Shown here: positions 51,138 through 61,427 of the stretch, piece by piece
Layout of the letters: each line of letters starts with the position of its first letter
Position numbering within the stretch: position 1 is the stretch's first letter
Origin: Balanoglossus misakiensis
Taxonomy: Eukaryota > Hemichordata
NCBI GenBank assembly: GCA_040954595.2
Contig: CM082597.2
Coordinates: 496,001 to 560,000 of the forward strand
Length of the DNA: 64,000 bases
Direction of reading: 5' to 3'
Translations under genes and position numbers: made by a program
The notes under the pieces: model-generated
The model's input: only the letters and a program-made list of their open reading frames with translations
Databases searched by the model: none
What the model was told of the DNA's origin: nothing

Positions 51138-51256
51138 TGTATAGCTCTCAAATCACATCAAAAGAAGGCGACACAAAAGCTTGGGGTGTGTTGCACTGAC
51201 CTGCGTTAACAGATCCCGTGAGGAGTACGGTGCCCAGAGTGCTAACACATCCCCAA
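51138..51256. repeat. 119-bp direct repeat with internal hairpin, copy 2
   Basis: Second copy of 50925-51043 with four substitutions. One changes a stem position (GCGC to GCAC on the left) and another changes the right side (AGCGC to AGTGC), which together keep the stem paired. Confidence 0.9.
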
Positions 51257-51820
51257 TACGATCTCATGGACACAAACTATTTACATTTCTAGGTCCAAAA
51301 CTTTAACTACAGTGAGACAAAACTGTTAGGCTTTTCTCATATTTAAATCAAGTATTGAAATGCAAAATAAAGTGTTAAAATGCAAATTAAGACCTGACGG
51401 GAGTGGTTCTTCTTTTCTCCAATGAAGTTCAACTTTGCTCAACGGGCAAACACTGACTGACCCATAAGCTGCCAATGGCATATGTACTGTACATATACTA
51501 AATAGAACAGCTGGCCTCTTTAAAACTTAGCCAGTTATGTAATCATTCAGGAATTTGCTGTGGTTATATGAATCACAGCTCTAGGGGAGTTCCTGCCTAA
51601 TTAAAACAACTCAATAAAGTAAATACACACCACTTTGCAAAGCAATCTGACCAGTAGTTCTTGAGTTTTGACCAAATTCACATTTTTCCAGCTAATTTGC
51701 ATATTTTTGGCAATGACAACTTCATTTGAACAAACTCCCATCTACAGCCCAGCCTGCATCAGCACACCAAATATCAAGGTGATACATGCAGCGGTTTTCA
51801 AGTTTTTGATGTGGACGGAC

Positions 51821-51858
51821 ATACAGACATACATCCATCCATACATACATACATACAG
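51821..51858. repeat. (CATA)n microsatellite
   Basis: Interrupted CATA/CATC tetranucleotide tract. Confidence 0.8.
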
Positions 51859-52398
51859 ACGCAACCAATCCAATAAGGTCCCATGGTACATACCAATGGG
51901 ACCCAAAAATCTACATTTTATTGTAGAAAAGTTTGTTTTTAACTACAAAAAGTATGGCTCTGTGCAGGTTGGTTAATATACAATTTTTATTATATTAAAT
52001 TTTAAAAACAGCTTTGTTTAAATAAAGTTGAATACATCCATAAATGAAATATGCAGGTGGTTGAAATGGACAAAGAATGCGCCCACTGGTTACATTTCGC
52101 ATTAAAAAAAAATAAAACAATAACAAATACACATGTAACTACATGAGGCCTGTTTTGAAAATACTGTCTGAAGTCAGTGTCAGGACCACTTAATTATTCA
52201 ACAACCGATCAGACCGAACAGCTGTTTGCTGAGAGACAATAACCAAATGAAAATCCGCCAACCAATCCGCTGAACACAATTCTTTTCAATTGACAATACG
52301 TGGTGTTTTCATTCAGTTCCCGGGCTTCCTTCATCACTCACTCACACTTTCATTTGCTAAACTATAAATTTTCAAGAAATATATCGCTGCATACTTAC

Positions 52399-52520
52399 CA
52401 ACGATGAAGTTATCAGTTAGTAAACGAGCTAGAAGTACAAAGTTACGTTCCGATACCGCCTACACGACAGGATTTGTACGAGAGAATTTATCGTACGTGA
52501 TATTGTCACTGCCGCTTAAC
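52399..52520 (-). other. PEA15: Candidate non-coding first exon of PEA15
   Basis: A strong minus-strand donor (exon ending at 52399, then GTAAGTATGC) lies where a first exon is needed to join the acceptor at 44267. The 5' limit is not determinable. This is inferred from splice signals alone; other upstream exons are possible. Confidence 0.35.
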
Positions 52521-53198
52521 ACACCTATGAAAGAAACGGCTGGTGATCGGATAGTATTGTACACATCATATACATGATTAAGGATGATATCATCTATGAC
52601 TCCCCAGCTATATGAAAAAAGAATATCTTAACAGAGAATGAACCGGGGATATCCACATCAAAATCTCTTTATTTTCCCAGATGAAGCAAATATCAAATTC
52701 ATAAGAAATCGTTCTGTCTCCAAAATGTGTTATGATCAAGTTTCTTGTATGCTGTACATTGCAAACATACTTTATTCACGAAGCTAAGGGTTCACAGACG
52801 CACTTAACAGCAAACATGGCGGCGTTGTAAACATGATTTGAATCTACAATTTTAAGTGTTTAGGATTTCAATCAAGTTCCCACTACTGGCTGAAGGTAGC
52901 GTGTCCTCACACTATTCTATCTGTACCAGAGGTCCGAATAGACAACACAGAGGGTCTAGTAACTTCACAAAATCTCTAGTTGGTCCAGAAAGGTGAGAAA
53001 TTTGTCCGCAGTCACTGAGCAGAAACAGACAGATGACCGGACATGACATATGAACCAGGTCCGTGGTTCATCTGAGGACACTCCGGCCCGACGAAATTGC
53101 AAAATAAACTTGAAGTTGTTGCCGCTGCTTCTGCAATCCTTTCTCGACTTCAGTCTGAGTTCCAGCTTGTTTTTTCGCCTTATTTTCAGCTAGAGAAG
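52521..53198. promoter_or_regulatory. Probable divergent promoter region, PEA15/SMG9
   Basis: Lies between the candidate PEA15 first exon (-) and the SMG9 start (+). Contains AAACATGGCGGCG at about 52812-52824, which resembles the YY1-type ATGGCGG motif. Promoter role inferred from position. Confidence 0.4.
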
Positions 53199-56162
53199 AT
53201 GGCTGACTCGGGCGGTAGACGTCGACGACGGCGTGGTGGAGGTAGAGATAGACCAGGTCAAGAGCGCCCCCAGGGCAACGTTGGTGAACGAGACTACGAT
53301 AAAGATAGATCAGCCTCTTCAGAAAAGTCAACTAAAGACAAAGTGAGAATTGTTTGATTATGATAATTATTAAAGTGATCGAAAAGGATTTTTATGTTTC
53401 GTTTTTTTTTTATGTTAACCTTGGGTATATTCACCAGAGTTTGTTTAAACTGTGGCACATTATATTGGATAGAGAGCATTATACCGGGACATTATACTGG
53501 CTAGAGATGTTTATACTGAAACTAATTTTCAAAATTCCGGTGGATCTTCTTTCTTGTAGCATGACAAAGACGCAACTGCAACACCATCAGCTGCAGCAAC
53601 AAAGCCAACAATCATTTTGGCCAAACCACCAGAGAGGGTAAGTGTATTGCAACAGAAAAGTGACATCCACCCTGTTTCTCAGTGGAGGGGTCCAACTTTA
53701 TCATAAAAAAACAATGGATTGGACCTAACTATAATGATGAAAGGGTTAGTCATCACCTTTTTCTTCTTGTGGTGCCTTGTTCTTTATTATGATAACATGG
53801 GTGATACATTCTTTACACTACAGAAAGATTCCAGTGGTGCTGCACCTGTTGCTGAGAAATCTCCAGTTGTCATGATCAAAGCTAGAGATGAAACCAAACA
53901 GGCGTCAGTACCCGGAAGTGCTTCCATGGCAACAACAGTCCCAGGAGATGGTAGCCATAGCGATCCTCATCAGCAAGTGTACCATCTTCATCGGCATCCA
54001 ACTGGGCCACCTAGTGAAGGTAAAGTTAGCAATATTGGATTTCTTGCCAAAAGCATCCCTTCTAGTTCTAGATTTGCTTATTTTCTAAAATTATTGTGTA
54101 TTTCCTATAACAGGTATGATCCAGTCACAACAACTTCCCAGACTCTCAACTCCTCCAGAAATGACACAGAGTATGAAACTAGTTGATGATGCATTGCAGT
54201 GGTGTGATAATGGTATGGAGGTAGGTCACTTATGAATCAGTGATCAACAGACGAGTTGTAGACGCCCCTACTGTGTGGTGATGATATGGGTCATATATGG
54301 ATATATACATTTGGTCACTTTAACTAGTAACTTGCATCTTTCTCCAGATGTTACTGGACCAGACAGATTATCTTGTGGTTGGTGTATTAGGCTTACAAGG
54401 CACTGGGAAATCAACAGTCATGTCACTTATTGCTGGCAACACATTTGAAGACAATCCAAGGTAATACATGAATTTTATAGCTTTTCATATAGGCTCTATT
54501 AATATAATTGTCAAGTTTATTAGGTGTATAATACCATGAAAAACAATAGAACATTTGAAATTTAACTTTCAGGATGTATGCATTCCGTCATCAAAGTCGT
54601 GAAGTGAAAGAGACCGCGGGATATCAGACGCATGGCATTGATTTCATGGTAACTTCAGAAAGGATTATTTTACTGGATACACAACCTGTCCTGAGTGCTT
54701 CTGTTTTGGATCAACTCATCAAACATGAAAAGAGTCTGCCTCCAGAAATCACAACAGCTGAAAATTGTGTGGAATTACAAGTAGGTTGGGTTGGTCAATC
54801 TGAGGTTTTCTTCTGATCGAAACATTCAACCACCATACTGTACTGTTGCAGTATCTTGCTTTAATAATTGCCCTGTCTGTAAAGGCCAGTTTAGGAAAGT
54901 CCCTTGATTGGCCACTATAGACAAGTTTGACTGTATTTCTGTCTTTTCCCAGTCTCTTCAGCTAGCAGCATTTCTCTTCACTGTCTGTCATGTGGTGTTG
55001 GTAGTTCAAGACTGGACCGAAGATATCAACATGCTACAGTTCATCCACAGAGCGGAGATGTTGAAGCCACCAACCCCATCACCTAGTGTGGAGACCAGTG
55101 CCAGCAGTGGAGATGACAGTGAAGATTTCTATCCTCAAATAGGTCAGTTTATAACACACCTCACCCGACCCTTGGGGGCAACAGACGTATGCTGTTACCC
55201 TCATGGCCAGTCAATATGTGTATACTGTTGCATATTGCACACTGCATGTATATCATCAGCTTTATATCATCTGGTAAGAACATCATTGAAAACAATATGG
55301 TCGTTACTTTGTATCTTAATTTCACATTTTATTTTTTGTTCCAGTTTTTGTACATAACAAAGCAACCAGAGAAGATTTCAAACTGGACAATATACAACAA
55401 GCCAATAGTGTCATCAGTGTTTTGCTGAAGCATTCTAAACTGAAATACAAAGGTATTTTCTTGGTCTATCTTTCTTGGTAGCTTTTTGAATTATCATAAC
55501 CATCAAAGCTCCTTTGTCATTGACAGGGAAGAGAAAATTTTGATCAATGGGATTGTTTATTTGTTTGTAGGTTGTGTGTCAATCACTCACAGTAAACTCC
55601 TACCACACATGGATGGTGAATTACCAAACACTGATGTTAATTTATTCTTGATACCTAAAGCAGAGTCTGCAGGAAAATCCTCTAATGGTAAGTAGACTAT
55701 GAACAGGCAAGCACTTGAGACAGTGGCTACCTTATGACCAGTGAAAATGTTTTTACTCAAAAAGGAAAGCTTGAAAATTTGTTTGTTTAATGATTTCTGA
55801 TCTGAATTTTCTCAAATTATTTTGTTTTCCTTTTTGTATAACAGAGAGTAAGGGTATTACTTCATTACTACCAGAGTACAGAGGTCACCCAGGATTGGAA
55901 TCCATCATAACAACATTGAGAAATCTTATATTCAGTGCTTCAAGGACCCCATTGGCTCATACTTCATTGACAGAAAAAAACTGGTAAGATGTCATTCCAA
56001 GTTCAAAAGTTATGTTGAGGTCATGGTGGGTTCAACATACATGATGCAGTGAAAGGCTAATACCTGTTTCTCGATTTATTTGACAGGTTTCATTACGCTG
56101 CTAGGACATGGGATGGTGTCAAGAAATCTAACTTAATGTCAGAGTATAGCAGGCTACTCTGA
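53199..56162 (+). CDS. SMG9: Nonsense-mediated decay factor SMG9
   Basis: The predicted product is 491 residues (human 520) in eleven exons: 53199-53342, 53560-53637, 53824-54019, 54114-54220, 54348-54460, 54573-54780, 54953-55142, 55345-55452, 55571-55687, 55845-55983, 56087-56162. SMG9 joins SMG8 to restrain the SMG1 kinase that phosphorylates UPF1 in nonsense-mediated mRNA decay. The N-terminal third is basic and low complexity (RRRRRRGGGRDR), with TIILAKPPER matching human TPIILSKPP. The GTPase-like domain has the P-loop GLQGTGKS (189-196), LDTQP and AAFLFTVCHVVLVVQDW, all close to human. The end WFHYAARTWDGVKKSN to YSRLL is nearly identical to human. The start at MADSGG was chosen because it aligns with the human MSESG; the frame is open upstream to 53097. 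Confidence 0.96.
53671..53747. repeat. TTTAACCCTTTC MITE-like element in SMG9 intron 2
   Basis: Contains GGTCCAACTTTATCATA, AACAATGGATTGGACCTAA and ends ATGAAAGGGTTA, matching copies at 29133-29217 and 57573-57648. Confidence 0.6.
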
Positions 56163-57223
56163 GAAATCACCTCAATGTGTTTTCTGGCTTTCAAAAATTT
56201 GAAGTTTGAACCGTCAGTGACTTCATCAAGAATGCTGTTCTTTCATGAGATGAAGTATTTTAAGAAATTCAAATGTCAAGACATTTACACTATTACATCA
56301 AAACCAGTGTTGAGTTGTGACACAGGCTTTCAAACCAAAAGCTGCCCTGTTATTTTGTGAATCTTTTTTATGCCAATGTATCTTGTGTTATAGCTCTGTT
56401 GTATGCGAATACCTGCTTCCCAAACATTTGATATTTATTGTGAAAATGCCAGTAAACTATGTTTTTGTACAAGAGTTTACAGAAGTTTGTAAATAATAAC
56501 TCATTAAGTTCAACGTCAACTTTGCTCTGCTGGTGATCTTTGCCTGATGTCTGTCAATGCTGAACCCATACATACATACATACATACATACACACACACA
56601 AGATATTTCAAATCATGCTTTGAAATCTCTTCAAAGACACACTTTAATTTTGATAAAAAATATCTTTCACTGATTAACCATCCACAAAGTCTACAGGTCT
56701 ATAGGCTCTATACAATATAAGCAAACGTGGTGATGAATAGTTTTAATTACAACAATCAACTGTTTTATCCCCCCTCACCATGATAATTGATATCTATTAA
56801 TGTAATGTTGTGCATTGTCATATCAAAAAGCTAATGCAGTGTTGGATTGATCTAGGTTCTCATAACTGGCTTGAAGACTGTTCTTATTAGGCCACATGTA
56901 TGAAATTTATCTGTTATATTAAGAGAGCCTACACATACAAGTTACCATGTTCAGCCAAGATTTACTACAATACAATTGATACCAAAAACAATAGTACATA
57001 ATTGAGGAACAAAAGACATGATTATATTACAAATATTTTATGTTTTAAATAGACAGTGTTCAAGTAAGAGCTGTAAAGAATGACAACACTGTTCTGTTGG
57101 ATTGACTTGGTGAAATCTTCATGGCAAGACAGTTTAATCAAATCAACCATTCTAGCACTGTTATTTATCTCAATGAATGTCTATCAGTACAGTGATGTTA
57201 CTGCTCTCATGATCTTTGCTTTT
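56163..57223. other. Convergent 3' regions of SMG9 and CFAP126
   Basis: No coding signal; presumably the two 3' untranslated regions and a spacer. A (CATA)n-(CA)n microsatellite lies at 56567-56601. Confidence 0.5.
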
Positions 57224-58458
57224 TTATTCCGGTTGTGGACTAGCCACCACACTTGCACATCTGCTGGCTGGTTTTTCTTCTTCAACGGGTGCTGGTGATG
57301 CAGCCTTCAATAGAAACAACAAAATTACTACTGTGAGAACCAACATCAACACTGAATGCAAGATTTTGTATGACTTGGTTAATTACTGTGGCAACAGGTT
57401 GCTTGCCAAGTAATACAAAGATAGTTTTGTTGAAACTGGAATAGGTGTGGAGTTTAATATAAAAGAATTCAATAGTTATCTATAGAATATCTAAGAAGTC
57501 AATAGAAATCTATAGAATGTTTTTGTTGTCATGGAATACCAGAGTTAATATTCAAATCGGTCCCAGTGAGGTTTTAACCCTTTCACCCCCAGTTCCATCC
57601 TTTAGAGGTCCAACATTTGGACTGAAGAATTACGTAGAAAGGGTTAAACGCAATCCTACCTTGTCAACAGCTCGAGGTGGAGCCACTGCTTCTTCCATTT
57701 TGAGTTTATGTTCAAAATTTGTTGTTTCAATTTGCTCGACAGCTTTCCCAGACCTTGCCATGTATGTTGTCACATTTCCGGGAATTTTCTTGGGCATATC
57801 CCAAGTTCCAACAAAGTTTCCCCAAGGTGATTGTTTCGACCGTGGTACACCTTGCAACAGATGGCCCCTGTCATTGGCTACTATCTGTGTGTATCCGTCC
57901 AATGACGATGGTCTCTGAAATTTAGACCGACAGACAGGCAGTGAATTATGAGATTCACAAATGCACAATATCAGAGTGACACCATGATATCAGAATGAGT
58001 AGTAGGCTAAGAAAAAGAATTTAGAGTGGTTCTTATAACATCTTGTACTCACCTCTTTGTATGTATGTGGAACAGTCCAGTTCTGTAACCTTTTGCCATT
58101 GAATGCATCTTCATACTGAAATGTTGGACAAGATTTGGATTGACTATCATGCATTTAAATGTCCGCCAGGCCAATGTGACCAGACCACGAAAAATAAACA
58201 CGTCTGACTTGAATTGACATATGAACTCGCTCTTCCCCTTGGGCAAGTTGACAAAGCAAATAAAACAGTACACAAGTCAAAGAATAATCTTGTTTATAAA
58301 TGACACAACATGGGGCTTCTTGCTCTTTCTCTGCATTGGCACACACATTATATTGTACTTCACACTCAACTACTCAATGACATTAGTCCCAGTGTCAACA
58401 AACAGGTCTACACTCTCTCGTCGTGTCTTACCTGGTTTGCGCTAAAATGTGTTGCCAT
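57224..58458 (-). CDS. CFAP126: Flattop, cilia- and flagella-associated protein 126
   Basis: The predicted product is 141 residues (human 177) in four exons: 58432-58458, 58053-58115, 57660-57914, 57224-57304. Flattop is a microtubule-inner/basal-body protein of motile cilia and a planar-polarity effector. MATHFSANQ and YEDAFNGKRLQNW match the human MATNYSANQ and YLQNW region. The block GYTQIVANDRGHLL, VPRSK, PWGNFVGTW and MPKKIP is the Flattop signature and is almost identical to human. The C-terminal third is short, with EDK-rich and Ala/Pro-rich sequence ending SPQPE. The last exon was placed by its TTGAAG acceptor and in-frame stop and is the least certain part. It is head to head with EIF3F. 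Confidence 0.92.
57573..57648. repeat. TTTAACCCTTTC MITE with perfect 12-bp ends
   Basis: TTTAACCCTTTC at 57573-57584 and GAAAGGGTTAAA at 57637-57648 are exact inverted repeats enclosing the AGTTCCATCCTTTAGAGGTC core. It ends about 11 bases from the CFAP126 exon 3 donor. This is the best preserved of four copies in the window, all intronic. Confidence 0.8.
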
Positions 58459-59077
58459 TTTGATTTAATAATAGTAGACCAATAAGCAGTAAATGATAAT
58501 ATCCAAAATACGCTGAAATTTGGGTCCGATTGCCTTCAGAAGACGGCGTTAATTTCGTAATACGACCAGTCCGTCGCCCCTTGTTATGATATGTACATGT
58601 ATGCTAATCTTTGGCGTATGTGTAAACGTTCTGGTCCCCTTGGTGACGGTACAAATGTAACAGCATGTCTGATTGGACGACATGGTCTCGTTAATTCTTT
58701 TCTCGAAAAAATGAATAAATTTGCACCATTCACTTTTAAATCTACCACATTTAATTAATAAAAGCTAAAATTAAATGATAGTGACATAAAATTTCAATTT
58801 CATGGCCAAACGCGCCGAAAGTACAAATAACGTTTGAACCATCGCGAGACTACGTGCAAATAGTCAGTAGTGTATTTACAGCATATGGGTTCAGCATAAG
58901 ATTTTGTGAAATAATTAGAATTATGCGATAAATCGCTTAATTTTCTACATATAAATACTGTAAAAATTTAATTATTATACTTTATATCATGCTGAAAATA
59001 TGATAGACATATAGAGTTGATATGGTTATTTTAACGAAAGGACATTCTCGTAATACATAACTTAGAAAATTGACAAA
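58459..59077. promoter_or_regulatory. Probable bidirectional promoter, CFAP126/EIF3F
   Basis: 619 bases between divergent start codons of a ciliary gene and a translation-factor gene. No TATA box or gene recognised inside. Promoter role inferred from geometry. Confidence 0.5.
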
Positions 59078-61078
59078 ATGGCGGAAACATCATTGAGGAA
59101 TTGCCATGTGCACCCAGTTGTTTTATTCAGCATATGTGACTCTTATGAGCGAAGAAACGAAGATGCCAAGCGAGTCATTGGCACGTTGTTAGGTAGGTAG
59201 TAAGGCGAGGACCTGAGAAATCGCTTTGAAAATGTGTATTGCCTTAGTTTGTTGTACGACGACCATTCCGAATTTCGTCATGTGTTCATTCCACTGTCAG
59301 TTGCATGTGGGCTCCATAGCCCTGGATACAGGTCTAGTCTGTGTGTTCCCGGCTATTGGTAGCTGGCTCCAATTCCTACTCAGGTCTGCGATATGCGTGT
59401 ATTGTACTGTACTGTCTTGTTGAGACTTATGTTCCATTTGTACAAATTGTGATCTCTTCTAGGAACAAATATCCATGGCGTAGTCGAAGTGACAAATTGT
59501 TTTTCAGTGCCACACAACGAGTCTGAAGATGAAGTAAGTTGTTTTAATTCTTCTATCACTTTCATGGAGAATAGTATCCTCCAAATTTATTTCATTCCTT
59601 CAACATGAAACCCTCTTCAAAATGTAAGATTTATCTGGATTGTTTTGACAGGTTGCTGTTGATATGGAGTTTGCAAGGAACATGTATGAATTGCACAAGC
59701 GAGTAAACCCCAATGAAACCATTGTTGGCTGGTAAGTATTGTTTTAAAAGTTTGTGACAAAGATTCCACCATACATACCATGGGACACAATCTAGGTGTT
59801 TTTACAATTTTTGTTTTCTTTTGTTTTGAAGGTATGCTACTGGTAACGACATCACAGAACATTCAGTGCTGATCCATGAATATTACAACCGAGAATGTAA
59901 CAATCCAATTCATATCACGGTGGATACAACACTACGAGATAGCAAAGTGTCAATCAAAGGATGGCAGAGGTACTTTACACTTCCTTTTCTTGCACCATAA
60001 CTTGTAGTTGGACATTGTCTAGTTATTTGTGAATTCTTTTGCCGCTCCAACACTGATGCTCTTGTATTCTTATCAAATTTTCGACATTTCACACTTTGAA
60101 TGTTTTCCCTGTCCAGTCAAAACATGGGTGTTCCTGGAAAGACAAAAGGTGTTATATTTACACCAGTGAGAGTGAAAACTGCCTTTTATGAACCAGAAAA
60201 AGTTGGAGGTAAGTTGTGCCAATGTTCTTGTAAAATAAATGATGTACAGAAAATCTGTCTCAAATTACCAGACCAGATGCTCTTGTTGGCAACGTCATGA
60301 TTTGTGTCAATGTTGATGCTTTATTTTTTGTGTTAAATTTACAGTTGACATGTTGATTGAAGGGATGTCATCAGGTCGACGCACTGTTGATGTGATCTCG
60401 GACTTGGAACATGTTTGCAAGTCTTCTGCAAAGCTTCAAGCCATGTTGACGATTGTTATTAATAATGTTGATGATGTTCTGGTAAGTCAGAAATGTATTC
60501 TACAAATTTACATCATTTCCTGTCCCACTTCAACTGAAAATAGGGAGAATAATGTGTAGGGATTGTGAATTTGTTTCTGAAATAATTTGTATTTTAAAAA
60601 ATCTTATATATTTTAGGCTGGTAAGATTCCAGCTGATAACACCATAGGCAGACATCTTCTAGACTTGGTCAATACGGTACCACAACTTGAAGCACATGAA
60701 TTTGAAGAAATGCTGAATAAGAACATGAAAGTAAGTAGAACACCTCAATTTTTATTCCTAAAGTACTTAGACACAAATGTTAGACACAAATGTAAAAATC
60801 TCAGTATCTTCAATCTTCTAGACAAGTTTGCAACAGACCTCTATACATTTGCAAAATAAATTTGACTAGCTGGAGTTAGCTGTTGGGATAGAATACTACG
60901 TATGCCTGGTTGTGCCAGGTCTGATTTTTGTGTGGCAATGTTAATGTCATTTACAATCATTGTCTTGTATCTTTCTTTGCAGGATCTCCTGATGGTTGTG
61001 TATTTATCAAACTTAGTGAGCACGCAGTTACAATTAAATGAGAAGATTAACATGTTGGAGAGTGTCTCCAAGAACTAG
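59078..61078 (+). CDS. EIF3F: Translation initiation factor eIF3 subunit f
   Basis: The predicted product is 280 residues in eight exons: 59078-59192, 59463-59533, 59652-59731, 59832-59969, 60117-60208, 60345-60481, 60617-60730, 60983-61078. It is a subunit of the eIF3 scaffold that binds the 40S ribosome. The MPN domain is plain: [79 protein letters not shown]. The zinc-binding HxH of active JAMM proteases is absent (GWYATG), as in human eIF3f. The C-terminal helices include ADNTIGR and [21 protein letters not shown]. Human eIF3f is 357 residues because of an Ala/Pro-rich N-terminal extension that is missing here. Start context AAAATGGCGG. Confidence 0.96.
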
Positions 61079-61427
61079 AGAAAATGTTTAACGTTATAAA
61101 TTAGTTTCTTGACAAAATCTACCCTCTTTACTGGTCATCAGTCCACCCTCTGTTACTGGTCTTGCTGGAAATACATTGCAACGGAAGCATGGGAAAGCAG
61201 ACTGTTAACATCTTTTTATTTGTATCATTCTTAAAGTGATGATAACTTCACCATAGTACATTACACATTGTGACATTAATTTGATCCAGGAATATTTTCT
61301 CTGTAATTAAACATTGTTGTCAATGCCGTATATACAGTGTCATTCTTGTTCTCTGAAAGATGTGAGTGATCCTTATCCTTCCTTAGTGGCTTGTCTTAGC
61401 CCTTAAGACCCTTGTGATATAAATGTT
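61079..61427. other. Convergent 3' ends of EIF3F and the fibrinogen-like gene
   Basis: Short spacer, presumably both 3' untranslated regions. Nothing else seen. Confidence 0.5.

Larger units (their letters stand above)
44239..52398. other. Probable long 5' intron of PEA15
   Basis: Eight kilobases with no coding region I can support. The acceptor at 44267 (minus strand) and a good minus-strand donor at 52398 suggest that it is mostly one intron of PEA15. It holds a T8-G10 junction (47457-47474), the 119-bp direct repeat pair (50925-51256) and a CATA microsatellite (51821-51858). Confidence 0.5.

Noticed and set aside
53097-53198. Upstream in-frame start for SMG9 adding 34 residues
   Set aside because: MADSGG aligns with the human MSESG start; the extension has no counterpart.
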